Shown in pieces: positions 8,975 through 20,307 of a stretch of DNA of 64,000 nt. The notes below the pieces were generated by a model. The model saw nothing but the letters and a program-made list of their open reading frames with translations, was not told the DNA's origin and made no database searches. How positions within the stretch are numbered: position 1 is the stretch's first letter; every line of letters begins with the position of its first letter. The stretch comes from Flavobacterium succinicans LMG 10402 (GTDB lineage: Bacteria > Bacteroidota > Bacteroidia > Flavobacteriales > Flavobacteriaceae). A program made the translations under genes and the position numbers. The stretch covers positions 62,001 through 126,000 of the forward strand of contig NZ_JATV01000002.1 of assembly GCF_000611675.1 (NCBI RefSeq). The letters are read 5' to 3'.

Positions 8975-11242
<2,268 letters not shown>

Positions 11243-11254
11243 TACTAAAAATAC

Positions 11255-11300
11255 AGCCTAATGCTATTCATTACAGCATTTTGCGTTAGGGATTACTTCA
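11255..11300 (+). repeat. Imperfect inverted repeat after katG
   Basis: CCTAATGCT and the later AGCA-TTTTGCG-TTAGG arms can pair just after the katG stop, and could form the katG 3' hairpin. No long T run follows, so terminator function is uncertain. The TGCTnTTnATTACAG motif recurs at about 11433-11447. Confidence 0.35.
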
Positions 11301-11329
11301 CTTATACTATTTTAATAGGAGTTCAGTGA

Positions 11330-11425
11330 ACTTCGTTTGAAGCGAAAATCCTTTTTGAGGCTTTTCTGCCTCAAAAAGATTGTAGCGTAAAGCCCGACCC
11401 TTGTGGTAACGCCCAAATAATAAGT
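11330..11425 (+). repeat. Dispersed hairpin repeat, copy 1 (variable-stem family)
   Basis: A perfect 11-bp stem (11351-11361 with 11368-11378, loop TTTTCT) is framed by ATCCTTTTT and AAAAAGATTGTAGCG and continues into AAAGCCCGACCCTTGTGG. Copies with the same frame but different stems lie at 25175-25290 and 43560-43645, and a half copy lies at 24846-24886. Confidence 0.7.
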
Positions 11426-11479
11426 TGCGAAAATGCTGTTTATTACAGAATCAAGCAAAAGGAACATAATAAAAACAAC

Positions 11480-11512
11480 AAAAACGGCTGCCTAAATAGA
11501 CAGCCGTTTTTT
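11480..11512. terminator. Bidirectional terminator between katG and tpiA
   Basis: A 10-bp stem AAAACGGCTG/CAGCCGTTTT (11481-11490 with 11501-11510) with flanking A and T runs separates the convergent genes. Confidence 0.8.
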
Positions 11513-11542
11513 AGTAACGATATTTAAGAATGATTTCGTATC

Positions 11543-12295
11543 TTAGATAGCAGTGATGATAGCTACAAAATCAGAAGCGTTCAACGCAGCTCCACCAATT
11601 AACCCACCATCAACGTCTGGTTTAGAGAAAATTTCTTTAGCATTGTCTGGTTTAACACTTCCACCGTACAAGATAGAAAGATCTTCTGCAATTTCACTAG
11701 TAAATGCTTTACGAACCGTTTCTCTAATAAATTCGTGCATTTCTTGTGCTTGCTCAGGAGAAGCTGTTTCACCTGTACCAATAGCCCAAACTGGCTCATA
11801 AGCTAACACTACTTTTTCCCAATCAGCGGCAGCGATATGGAATAAACCGTCTTTCAATTGGTTCTCAACAACGTTAAAATGATTCCCAGATTGACGGTCT
11901 TTTAACTCTTCTCCAAAACAGAAAATAACAGTCATGTCATGTTCTAGAGCTGTATTTACTTTACTTGCAATCAAGGCATCTGTTTCGTGAAAAATAGCTC
12001 TACGCTCTGAATGACCTAAAATAACATGATTCACTCCTACACTCTTAATCATATCAGCAGAAATCTCACCGGTAAAAGCACCGCTTTCCGCTTGATGAAG
12101 ATTTTGAGCTGCAACCTCCACAGCAGAACCTTCTACTTTAGCTACAGCAGCAGCCAAATTAATATAAGTAGGCGCTACAATAACTTGTGCGTTGGTTTGA
12201 GCTGGTATTTTAGCTAATAAATCGGATAATAATTCTTGTGTTTGAGTAGCATTTTTATGCATTTTCCAGTTTCCTGCAACAATCTTCTTTCTCAT
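11543..12295 (-). CDS. tpiA: Triosephosphate isomerase
   Basis: This 250-residue TIM barrel interconverts dihydroxyacetone phosphate and glyceraldehyde 3-phosphate in glycolysis. The catalytic residues are visible: K11 in GNWKMHKN, H95 in ILGHSERR and E167 in AYEPVWAIGTG, together with the phosphate-binding loop YGGSVKPDNA and GGLIGGAAL. It lies 30 bases downstream of a TlpA-like lipoprotein gene on the same strand and is probably co-transcribed with it. Confidence 0.97.
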   Translation of the reverse strand: MRKKIVAGNWKMHKNATQTQELLSDLLAKIPAQTNAQVIVAPTYINLAAAVAKVEGSAVEVAAQNLHQAESGAFTGEISADMIKSVGVNHVILGHSERRAIFHETDALIASKVNTALEHDMTVIFCFGEELKDRQSGNHFNVVENQLKDGLFHIAAADWEKVVLAYEPVWAIGTGETASPEQAQEMHEFIRETVRKAFTSEIAEDLSILYGGSVKPDNAKEIFSKPDVDGGLIGGAALNASDFVAIITAI

Positions 12296-12325
12296 CTTTT
12301 TTGTATTTATAGTTGAATTTGTAAT

Positions 12326-12820
12326 TTATTTTAAACTGTTTAAGGTTTCTTCAATAACATCAAAATCGGTTTCAACGGCTCGATAACGCACAATTTTGCC
12401 TTTTTTATCGATTATAATATACCTTGGAATCCAATCAAGATCAATTGCTTTGGCAAATACTCCTTTCATCTGGTCATTGGCCATATAGTGATCTCCTTTT
12501 ATTTCATGCTTTTCAATGCCTTGTTTCCATTTATCGGCTGTTTTATCCATAGAGATAAAAACATAATTCACTTCGGGATGGTTAGCTTGTAATGCTTTCA
12601 ATTTAGGCATCGCTTTTACACAATCACCACACCAAGACGCCCACATTTCAACAACCACAGTTTTACCTTTGTTCTTTTTTAAAATATCCTTAAAAGCAAC
12701 TTGTTGGTCTGACAAGGACAATAGTTTTTCATTCAAAGCAACAGGTGAAAAATTGGTTTTTTGCGCTTGAGAACAAGAAAAACTAGCAAAAGCGATAAAA
12801 ATAGCTAGCATTTTTTTCAT
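12326..12820 (-). CDS. TlpA/ResA-like thiol-disulfide lipoprotein
   Basis: The 164-residue thioredoxin-fold protein has an N-terminal lipoprotein-type signal (IAFASFSC, Cys at 16) and the redox centre WASWCGDC (C64 and C67), followed by the TlpA-style VYVFISMDK-like strand NYVFISMDKTADKW and the cis-Pro region DWIPRYIIID. It should reduce or oxidise disulfides in the periplasm. A minus-strand -7 element (CAAATTTA on the + strand, 12843-12850) lies 23 bases upstream. The gene precedes tpiA by 30 bases. Operon membership with tpiA is likely incidental. Confidence 0.8.
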   Translation of the reverse strand: MKKMLAIFIAFASFSCSQAQKTNFSPVALNEKLLSLSDQQVAFKDILKKNKGKTVVVEMWASWCGDCVKAMPKLKALQANHPEVNYVFISMDKTADKWKQGIEKHEIKGDHYMANDQMKGVFAKAIDLDWIPRYIIIDKKGKIVRYRAVETDFDVIEETLNSLK

Positions 12821-13132
12821 AAATGTATTTTTTTGGTTTTTACAAATTTAAAGAAAGTATTTCATCTATCACGAAATTGATTTTACAGTTTAGTTGTTTT
12901 TTTGTTAAATAACCAAAAAAATAACGTTATCGTTAATAAATAAAAATCTGCAAAAAAGATGATGCCTTATTTGGGTCTGACAAATCTTCCTTGTAAAGCG
13001 CAGTTAAGATTTTATCACGACACTTCACTATACATAAACCAAGATAGAACACCTTCTTAAAAAAGCGATAACACAAAAAAAATGCGCCTATTACAAGAAT
13101 AGCCGCACTTTATAAAGTTAAAATTAAATCAA
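12821..13132. other. Intergenic region with promoter and terminator signals
   Basis: The 312 bases hold the -7 element of the TlpA-like gene (12843-12850, minus strand) and, at the other end, the terminator of the DoxX gene. A 33-codon + strand ORF at 12959-13060 is present but unsupported. Confidence 0.5.
13070..13107 (-). terminator. Terminator after the DoxX-type gene
   Basis: On the minus strand TGCGG-CTAT and ATAG-GCGCA arms (13083-13107) pair with one mismatch, followed by a T run (A run 13074-13082 on the + strand). Confidence 0.6.
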
Positions 13133-14233
13133 TTACAACTTTAAATCTTCGATATCATTGTGGTGTACTTTTTGCACAACCACTGCCTTAGAAAGTAACA
13201 CTATGCTTGGATTAGCACGCTCCACCGTTTTCAAAGCAATCGGGTCACAGAAATAAAAATCAAAGGTCAAACCATATTGTTTTTGAGCTTTTGCTATTTG
13301 CTCTGGAGACGAAGCTGTCATACCAATAACTTTGTATCCCTTTTTCACAGCTTTTTGATGCAATGCTTCCAGTTTTTTCATTCCATCGGCATCTGCAATT
13401 TCTAAATCGTAGGCTACCATTAGCATGAATTTTTCATTTCTTAAAAAAAGGTCTCTATACTCCACTCCATCTTTCTCCATGGTAAAATCATGAATGGGAG
13501 GCACATACCCTTCTTTAATAACTTTATCTTTACGATCTACAAAGGTGGCTCCTTCAGGAATTTGCATTAACTCCTTATCAGTAAACTCTTTATTTTCGCC
13601 ATTTACATTATAAATGAACACCATTTCTACCACACTTTTGGGTGCATCATCAGGGATAACCATTCCTTCATTGATATTATTTCCTACTTTAAAAGGTCTA
13701 AAATCTATCAAAGGCAAATGATTTAAAACCCAATATCCCATGAAACAACTCAAGAAAAAAGCGGCTAAAACAATCACTTTTTGGGTACCCAAACCAAACA
13801 ATGGTTCAATCCATTTTTGATTGAAATACAAAATCAAAATAAAGACCAATAAAACAATGTCTTTTCCAAAGGTTTCCCATGGTTTCAATTTTAAGGCATC
13901 GCCGAAACAACCACAATCTTTTACTACATCAAAATATGCCGAGTAAAACGTTAAAAAAGTAAAAACAATGATTAAGAGTAATAAACTCCAAATAGTCCAT
14001 TTGGTCTGATATCCTAACAGTAACATGACACCCAAAACTACTTCAAGAATTACTAAAAACAAGGCAATCGCTAAAGCAAATGGTGACAAAAAAGGCACAT
14101 TAAAAACCGCCTCGCTAAAATATTCTACCAATTTATAAGAAAATCCTAGAGGATCATTTAGCTTAATTAATCCAGAAATAATAAATAAAACCCCAACAAA
14201 AAGTCGAGAAAAATGAGTGAGCAGTTGTCGCAT
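13133..14233 (-). CDS. DoxX/MauE-type membrane protein with C-terminal thioredoxin-like domain (BT_3928-like)
   Basis: The 366-residue protein begins with a DoxX-type four-helix membrane domain (residues 1-135; FVGVLFIISGLIKLNDPLGF is the usual DoxX start, and KDCGCFGDALKL the conserved Cys loop as in MauE), has a further helix near 155-172, and ends in a soluble domain (about 230-366) that looks thioredoxin-like but keeps no CxxC. The Cys-x-Cys loop suggests a link to disulfide chemistry, fitting the neighbouring TlpA-like gene. The BT_3928 family name is from memory and not checked. Confidence 0.7.
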   Translation of the reverse strand: MRQLLTHFSRLFVGVLFIISGLIKLNDPLGFSYKLVEYFSEAVFNVPFLSPFALAIALFLVILEVVLGVMLLLGYQTKWTIWSLLLLIIVFTFLTFYSAYFDVVKDCGCFGDALKLKPWETFGKDIVLLVFILILYFNQKWIEPLFGLGTQKVIVLAAFFLSCFMGYWVLNHLPLIDFRPFKVGNNINEGMVIPDDAPKSVVEMVFIYNVNGENKEFTDKELMQIPEGATFVDRKDKVIKEGYVPPIHDFTMEKDGVEYRDLFLRNEKFMLMVAYDLEIADADGMKKLEALHQKAVKKGYKVIGMTASSPEQIAKAQKQYGLTFDFYFCDPIALKTVERANPSIVLLSKAVVVQKVHHNDIEDLKL

Positions 14234-14359
14234 AATAATAATTTATTTTATGAAAAAAATTTGGGTAAAAATTAGGGATAAACACTGATAAAAGCAACTA
14301 TTATAGGTTAAAATCATCCAAAAAAAAACCGTGAAAATTATCTGAAAGCAGATAAAAAC

Positions 14360-14397
14360 AAAACAACCAAAAAAACAGCTGTTCTTTTGGTTGTTTG
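14360..14397 (-). terminator. Terminator after the RsmB-like gene
   Basis: A 9-bp stem CAACCAAAA/TTTTGGTTG (14364-14372 with 14385-14393) lies downstream of the minus-strand stop at 14442 and runs into a T-rich tract on that strand. Confidence 0.6.
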
Positions 14398-14441
14398 TTT
14401 ACAAAATTATCGTAATAAAGATATTTCCCTAAGGTAATAAT

Positions 14442-15668
14442 CTATTGAACTGCATTTTCTTTTCGCTCTAATAATGCCATATAAAACCCATCAAAACCCG
14501 ATTCAGAAGCTAAAATTTTATGATCTTTGATAAAAGTAAATTCTTTACCGATATCAGTAGTTAAAAAGCGTTTCACTTGTTCTTGATTTTCAGAAGGAAG
14601 TACTGAACAGGTTGCATACACCAATTTTCCACCTGGTTTCACAATTTTAGAATAGCTTTCTAAAACCTCAGATTGTACTTTTCTGATGTTATCAATAAAC
14701 TCAGGTTGTAATTTCCACTTAGCATCAGGATTTCTTTTCAAAACACCAAGTCCACTACATGGAGCATCAATCAATACTCTATCCGCTTTTTGATGTAACT
14801 TTTTGATGACTTTAGTTGAATCAATGATACGATATTCAATATTAAAAGCACTATCTCTTTTGGCTCTTATTTTCAATTGCTTGAGTTTGCTTTCGTATAA
14901 ATCCATAGCAATTAACTGACCTTTATTTTCCATCAAGGCGGCTATATGCAACGTTTTTCCTCCTGCTCCTGCACAAGTATCTACAACGCGCATTCCAGGT
15001 TTAACATCCAAGAAAGCAGCTACTAACTGTGAGTTAGCATCTTGAACTTCGAACAATCCTTGTTTAAAAGCATCCGTTAAAAAAACATTAGCTCTTTCGC
15101 GTAAAACTAAGGCATCAGGTTGATCTGGTAAGGTATCAGTTTCAATATTCAAATCCATCAAAAGCGCTCTTAATTGCTCTTTTGTAGTTTTCAACGTATT
15201 TACTCTTAACACCACTTTGGCTGGTTGATTTTGAGCAGCGATTTCTTTGGACCACACTTTTTCACCAAGCTCCTTAACTCCTACTTCATCCATCCAATCT
15301 GGAATAGATTCTTTAAAAGCACGAATTTTTGAAAGTTCATCGAATCGTCCTTTAATTTTTCGTTCTGGCGTACCTTCAAGCTGTCTCCAATCTGGAATTG
15401 GATAGCCTCTTAATACGGCCCATACTGAAAACATTCTCCATAAATTATCTCTATCAAAAGGCTCCTTTACTTCGGCAATTTCAGCATATAATCGTTTCCA
15501 ACGTACTATTTCGTATATGGTTTCGGCAACAAACTTTCTATCGGAACTTCCCCAACGTTTGTCTTTTTTTAAAGAACGCGCTACAACTTTATCGGCATAT
15601 TCTCCTTCATTGAATATCGCATTCAAAGCGTCTATCGTAGTGTAAACTAAATTTCTGTGTAATCTCAT
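14442..15668 (-). CDS. RsmB/NOP-family RNA cytosine-C5 methyltransferase
   Basis: The 408-residue protein has an N-terminal NusB-like helical region and a Rossmann methyltransferase core: SAM-binding DTCAGAGGKTLHIAAL (230-245), the motif IV catalytic Cys in DAPCSGLG (C304) and the motif VI nucleophile in YATCSVLPSENQEQV (C354). The family methylates C5 of a cytosine in rRNA. A minus-strand -7 element (CAAAGGTA on the + strand, 15686-15693) lies just upstream of the ATG. Which rRNA base is modified cannot be read from the sequence. Confidence 0.88.
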   Translation of the reverse strand: MRLHRNLVYTTIDALNAIFNEGEYADKVVARSLKKDKRWGSSDRKFVAETIYEIVRWKRLYAEIAEVKEPFDRDNLWRMFSVWAVLRGYPIPDWRQLEGTPERKIKGRFDELSKIRAFKESIPDWMDEVGVKELGEKVWSKEIAAQNQPAKVVLRVNTLKTTKEQLRALLMDLNIETDTLPDQPDALVLRERANVFLTDAFKQGLFEVQDANSQLVAAFLDVKPGMRVVDTCAGAGGKTLHIAALMENKGQLIAMDLYESKLKQLKIRAKRDSAFNIEYRIIDSTKVIKKLHQKADRVLIDAPCSGLGVLKRNPDAKWKLQPEFIDNIRKVQSEVLESYSKIVKPGGKLVYATCSVLPSENQEQVKRFLTTDIGKEFTFIKDHKILASESGFDGFYMALLERKENAVQ

Positions 15669-15756
15669 TTTAAATAATTGAAATGCAAAGGTACTATTTA
15701 TTGGTTGAATGTTAAATTTTTAGTACGCATTGTTCTTTGATAATTTTAATCCCCAA

Positions 15757-15790
15757 AAAAAAACACTGCAAAAAACAGTGTTTTTAAAGT
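15757..15790 (-). terminator. Terminator between kup and the RsmB-like gene
   Basis: AAAAACACTG/CAGTGTTTTT arms (15759-15768 with 15776-15785) form a perfect 10-bp stem just downstream of the kup stop, followed by T on the minus strand. Confidence 0.8.
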
Positions 15791-15795
15791 ATGTA

Positions 15796-17757
15796 TTATT
15801 TGATTCTGTGCAGTCCGAGATTTTCGGGAGCGTGAAGCACCATTGGGAATTTTTCTATTTTCACAGAACTACTATCCAAACCGAAAGCACTTTCTTCAGA
15901 TAAACTCAATTTTTTAATTAAAAAATAAGAATTCATAATGATTTTTTCATGCCATAATAAATCGGAATCATTGGATAAGAATTTTTCTGAAAGCACAAAT
16001 TTAAAGTCTCCAATAATATTGTTTTTATTTAAAGACTCATAACGGCTGGTCACATCTACTTCACCCCTTTTAACCATATCAAGAATCACTTCACGAAACA
16101 TCAAATTAATTTTGGTAGGCTCTCTAAATCCTAAATTAAAATCTATTCTGTATAAATCGTCTTTTACAATTTCGGTTACTTTGTATTCTTTTTTGTACGG
16201 TTCGTTTAAGACATTTACATGAACAAACCAATAAATATCAGCTCTTTTTGGTCTTTTCTGAAGAATGGAGTACATCACCTTTTCTTCAATTTCATCTATT
16301 CGACCAGCATTAGTCAAATAGATTAAGTGTGTTGCATATTTAGGAATGGTCAGATCATTACTCAATTCCACTAATACTTTTTTGAAATTGTCAATTTTTA
16401 CAATTTTAGTATAGCTTTTATTAATTTTTTTAGCCAAATACCAAATGGTCATTACAGATATTAAAACTAATGCAATAAATAAAGTTACATATCCACCTTC
16501 GGAAAATTTTGTAACATTTGCAGCCAAAAAGCTAAATTCAATGATTAAATACAAGGAAATAAGGGGCATGAAAAAATACCATTTCACACGCTTCATTATT
16601 AAATAATAATTCAATAATATGGTAGTCATTATCATACAAAGTATAATCGCTAAACCATAAGCATGTTCCATATTACTTGATTCTCTAAAATGAAGCACAA
16701 TACCAATACAACCCGCTAACAACAACCAGTTAATGGATGGAATATACAATTGTCCTTTCAATTCCGTAGGATATTTAATTTTGACTTTAGGCCAAAAATT
16801 CAATCTCATGGCTTCATTTATTAAAGTAAACGAACCACTAATTAAAGCTTGAGAAGCAATTACTGCCGCAAGTGTTGCAATAACAATTCCAAATGGTTGG
16901 AACCAACTTGGCATAATTAAATAAAATGGATTTCCATTCTTTCCTCCAAGAGATTGTAAAGTTTCACCCCCTTGATTGATCAAGTAAGCTGCCTGACCAA
17001 AATAGTTCATCATCAGCGCTACTTTTACAAAAATCCAACTGATGCGGATGTTTTTTCTTCCACAATGCCCCATATCGGAATATAATGCTTCTGCACCTGT
17101 AGTACATAAAAAAACAAATCCAAGTACAAAGAATCCTTCAGGATGAATAGATAATAAATTGTAGGCGTAATATGGATTAATCGCTTTAAATACCTCAGGG
17201 TGTGAAAAAACCTGTATAGTTCCTAAAATCGCTAACATACTAAACCAAATGGTCATCATTGGAGCAAAAAACCGCCCTACTAACTTAGTACCAAACTGCT
17301 GAATTGTAAACAGCATCACCAAAATAGCAATAACGATTGGTACCGTATTGATTTCAGGGTTATACGTCTTAATCCCTTCTACAGCTGACGAAACCGAAAT
17401 TGGAGGGGTAATTATACCATCGGCTAATAAAGCACTACCACCAATTATTGCAGGAACAATAAGCCACTTGATCTTAGTTTTTTTGACCAAAGCATATAGC
17501 GCAAAAATCCCTCCTTCTCCATGGTTATCGGCACTTAAGGTCAGAATAACATATTTTAAAGTAGTTTGTAATGTTAAAGTCCAAAAAACACAGGAAACTC
17601 CTCCTAATACAACATCGGGATCAATTATGTGTGTGCCAAGTATAGCTTTCATTACATATAAAGGTGATGTACCAATATCACCATAAATAATCCCTAAAGA
17701 AATTAATAAACCACCTAATGTCAATTTACTATGCAGGTCTTTGTGCGATGTGCTCAT
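15796..17757 (-). CDS. kup: Kup-type potassium uptake permease
   Basis: This 653-residue inner-membrane K+ transporter of the KUP/HAK family has the N-terminal signature GIIYGDIGTSPLYVMKAI (about 19-36), then EGGIFALYALV, LADGIITPPISV and ALYSDMGHCGRKNIR, about 12 membrane helices, and a cytoplasmic C-terminal domain of about 200 residues. The gene is monocistronic between two terminators. A minus-strand -7 element (CAAATTTA on the + strand, 17781-17788) lies 24 bases before the start. Confidence 0.93.
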   Translation of the reverse strand: MSTSHKDLHSKLTLGGLLISLGIIYGDIGTSPLYVMKAILGTHIIDPDVVLGGVSCVFWTLTLQTTLKYVILTLSADNHGEGGIFALYALVKKTKIKWLIVPAIIGGSALLADGIITPPISVSSAVEGIKTYNPEINTVPIVIAILVMLFTIQQFGTKLVGRFFAPMMTIWFSMLAILGTIQVFSHPEVFKAINPYYAYNLLSIHPEGFFVLGFVFLCTTGAEALYSDMGHCGRKNIRISWIFVKVALMMNYFGQAAYLINQGGETLQSLGGKNGNPFYLIMPSWFQPFGIVIATLAAVIASQALISGSFTLINEAMRLNFWPKVKIKYPTELKGQLYIPSINWLLLAGCIGIVLHFRESSNMEHAYGLAIILCMIMTTILLNYYLIMKRVKWYFFMPLISLYLIIEFSFLAANVTKFSEGGYVTLFIALVLISVMTIWYLAKKINKSYTKIVKIDNFKKVLVELSNDLTIPKYATHLIYLTNAGRIDEIEEKVMYSILQKRPKRADIYWFVHVNVLNEPYKKEYKVTEIVKDDLYRIDFNLGFREPTKINLMFREVILDMVKRGEVDVTSRYESLNKNNIIGDFKFVLSEKFLSNDSDLLWHEKIIMNSYFLIKKLSLSEESAFGLDSSSVKIEKFPMVLHAPENLGLHRIK

Positions 17758-17833
17758 GAAAAAAAATTAAAAAACTGCACCAAATTTAGTATTTTAAAAT
17801 ATATAACAAGATTTTATTACAACAAATAATTAA

Positions 17834-17864
17834 AAAAAGCACGACCTAATTGCCGTGCTTTATG
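17834..17864 (-). terminator. Terminator after the Tyr-rich exported protein gene
   Basis: An AAGCACG/CGTGCTT stem (17837-17843 with 17854-17860) lies just downstream of the minus-strand stop, with T-rich flank on that strand. Confidence 0.7.
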
Positions 17865-17873
17865 TTTAGAAAA

Positions 17874-19028
17874 TTAAATTCTTCTATTACCTACCCTGCT
17901 TATCCTATTGCCATCTGCTGGGTTTACTGATTGTGAATGCTTTCTTGACATTTCATCACTATCATTTTCATTTGATGAAGCGGATCTTGACTCTCTCATT
18001 TTATCTCTCGCCCCTTGTCCTTGCGAGCGTTTTGTATCTATTTCGCTCCAATTTGATTCTCCTCTATTTACATCTGATTGTGACACGATTACTCTTCGGT
18101 TTGAATAAGTATCTCGTGATTCGTTATTTACTGAATGACTATTGTACTCGTTGCGATTCGCTCTTGTATTCGATGTACGATTAGGATATATTGCTGGATT
18201 TTGATACACCGTTTCTCTTCTTTCACTTTCTCCTCTAGTATTCAAATAATGATTTACTCCATTACCTTCTTTATTACCTCGATTTCCGCCACGTCTTTCT
18301 AATTCATATCTGTTAGTAACGTATTTATTCCTATTGGAAAATGAATAATTAGGATATCTTTTTTCATAATAATTTTGACGATAAGGCGCACAAATACTAT
18401 GCGCTCTGTTGCTTTTTCTATAACTTACATAATAATAGGCATTATGATTATCGATACAAGAAATTATGTTATCACGGTATCGGTATACGGGAAACGGACG
18501 CCATGAAGCATAATAAGAAGGATAATAATTCCAAGTCCAAGTAGAACAATACGGACGATAGTTTCTACTATAAAAAGTGGCGTATATGGCAGGAGTTTGA
18601 TAATATACTGGTTCGTAAATATAATTTGGACCATATAAAAAAACATCACCCACCACTTGTATGCTCAACGTATTGTAACGATCAGTCTCAATGTCAATGG
18701 TGGCAACATCTTGAAATAAATTCCTTCCTAACACCGCTTGAATCACCACTACATGTGTTCGGTTTTCTACAGATTCAATCACTCTCAAATAATCCACTTG
18801 ATTATCGTAATTAAGATCTAAATTAGAAAGCTGTCTTCTTGGATCATTTAATCGTTGTTCAAAATCCTGAATGTTTTGAGAGGCGCCAAAAACAGAAGCC
18901 ACCGCTTTTAAATCCAAATGATCGCTTAGTTCATTGTTGGCAACTGTAATCGAAGTACGTCCTTGAGCAGTAGTAGTTGCTATACTTACAATGCTTAGTA
19001 GGGCTGAAAAAAGTAGTTTGGTTTTCAT
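17874..19028 (-). CDS. Exported low-complexity Tyr-, Arg- and Asn-rich protein
   Basis: The 384-residue protein starts with a Sec signal ending at TTTAQG. Residues 25-145 form an ordered domain containing a calcium-loop-like LDLNYDNQVDYLRV. Then come a Tyr-rich segment (about 145-220, with repeated YY pairs) and a long disordered Arg/Asn/Ser/Glu-rich tail from about 225 to the end. The architecture suggests a cell-surface or envelope matrix protein, but no function is known to me. The gene is monocistronic, ends at a terminator and is divergent from the gene at 19144. Confidence 0.6.
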   Translation of the reverse strand: MKTKLLFSALLSIVSIATTTAQGRTSITVANNELSDHLDLKAVASVFGASQNIQDFEQRLNDPRRQLSNLDLNYDNQVDYLRVIESVENRTHVVVIQAVLGRNLFQDVATIDIETDRYNTLSIQVVGDVFLYGPNYIYEPVYYQTPAIYATFYSRNYRPYCSTWTWNYYPSYYASWRPFPVYRYRDNIISCIDNHNAYYYVSYRKSNRAHSICAPYRQNYYEKRYPNYSFSNRNKYVTNRYELERRGGNRGNKEGNGVNHYLNTRGESERRETVYQNPAIYPNRTSNTRANRNEYNSHSVNNESRDTYSNRRVIVSQSDVNRGESNWSEIDTKRSQGQGARDKMRESRSASSNENDSDEMSRKHSQSVNPADGNRISRVGNRRI

Positions 19029-19116
19029 AATTATTGGTTTTAGATTCTAATAGCTACAAACCAATTACTGTGCCAAGAAGATCTTACAGTGCCTGCGTTA
19101 TTCTTCTTAAAATCGT

Positions 19117-19124
19117 ATTTTTGT
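19117..19124 (+). promoter_or_regulatory. -7 element (TATTTTTG) before the BNR-like gene
   Basis: An exact TAnnTTTG match 20 bases before the ATG at 19144. Confidence 0.5.
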
Positions 19125-19143
19125 CTATAAAAAAACGAACAAA

Positions 19144-20208
19144 ATGAAACCAAAACCAACAATATCTCTATGTTTCAGCATATTATACAGTATATTTAGC
19201 AATGGCCAAAACAGTAAATCAACAACAATAAATTTTAATAAAGTAACGATAGATACTCTTTTTACGGATACCATCAGCATACGTACTTTGAATCTTGAAA
19301 AAGACAAAGTTTGGTTTGCTGCAGATAAAAATCGCTACGGGTATTTCGATTTAACTAAAAAGGAACGAATTATTAAAAAAATTGAAAACCTCAGTCATAA
19401 ACTAGAGTTTCGCAGCTCGGCACTCACGTCTACACATCTTTTTACACTCTCTATCGCTAATCCTGCTTTTTTGTATAAGATTGATAAAACTAAAGGAACG
19501 ACTGAATTGGTGTATCAAAACAACCATGAAAAAATATTTTTTGATAGTCTCCAATTTTGGAACACAAAAGAAGGAATTGCTTTGGGTGACCCAATAGATG
19601 ACTATTTTAAAATACTCATCACCCGCGATGCAGGCACCACTTGGAAGGAATTACCAACAGCCTCCTTCTTTAAAAACACAACTGAAGAAGGCGCTTTTGC
19701 AGCAAGTAACACCAATATCATCCTACAAGGCCATCATACTTGGCTGGTTTCTGGTGGAAAAAAAGCAAGAGTTTTTTATTCTTCTGATAAAGGAAATTCA
19801 TGGCAAGTGCATGAGACCCCAATTGTTCAAGGCAAAACAATGACTGGGATTTTTACCGGAGCGTTTTATGATTCAAAAATTGGTTGTATTGCTGGAGGCG
19901 ATTATGAGTTACCAAAGCAAAATCATAGCAACAAAGCCATCACTTTTAATGGTGGAAAAAGCTGGAAACTTATTGGAGAAAACAAAGGTCCTGGATATAT
20001 TTCATGTGTACAATTTATCCCGAAAAGCAAAGGAAAAGGGTTGCTTACTGTTGGAGCAACCGGTATCCATTATTCAAAAGATAGTGGTACGACTTGGCAT
20101 GAAATTAGTTCAGATCCCACCCTTTACACTCTTCGTTTTTTGAATCCCACCACTGCCATTGCTGCTGGAAAAAACAAGATGATCAGAATCGTTTTCAAAA
20201 CAAAATAA
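19144..20208 (+). CDS. Secreted BNR/Ycf48-like beta-propeller protein
   Basis: The 354-residue protein has an N-terminal export signal (about 1-21) and several Asp-box-type repeats: SSDKGNSWQVH, FNGGKSWKLIG, SKDSGTTWHEI and TRDAGTTWKEL. These are the S/T-x-D/N-x-G-x-T/S-W loops of sialidase/Ycf48-type propellers, typically extracellular binding or assembly proteins. No sialidase catalytic Arg set is evident, so an enzymatic role should not be assumed. It is read in the same direction as the peptidoglycan-recycling operon 100 bases downstream. Confidence 0.7.
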   Translation: MKPKPTISLCFSILYSIFSNGQNSKSTTINFNKVTIDTLFTDTISIRTLNLEKDKVWFAADKNRYGYFDLTKKERIIKKIENLSHKLEFRSSALTSTHLFTLSIANPAFLYKIDKTKGTTELVYQNNHEKIFFDSLQFWNTKEGIALGDPIDDYFKILITRDAGTTWKELPTASFFKNTTEEGAFAASNTNIILQGHHTWLVSGGKKARVFYSSDKGNSWQVHETPIVQGKTMTGIFTGAFYDSKIGCIAGGDYELPKQNHSNKAITFNGGKSWKLIGENKGPGYISCVQFIPKSKGKGLLTVGATGIHYSKDSGTTWHEISSDPTLYTLRFLNPTTAIAAGKNKMIRIVFKTK

Positions 20209-20307
20209 TCGTAAGAAACAACACAACTTTTAGTTGGATTTTTAACTATAATTCGTATTTCTATGCTAAAAAAAACTATTTTTGAAAGCGTTATAAATGA
20301 TGTACTG

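Noticed and set aside
12959..13060. 33-codon + strand ORF (MMPYLGLTNLPC..)
   Set aside because: Too short, no promoter and no recognisable homologue; lies opposite to both neighbours. A small peptide cannot be excluded.
19144..20208. Sialidase function for the BNR-like protein
   Set aside because: Only Asp-box loops are present; the catalytic Arg triad and Tyr/Glu of sialidases are not apparent.
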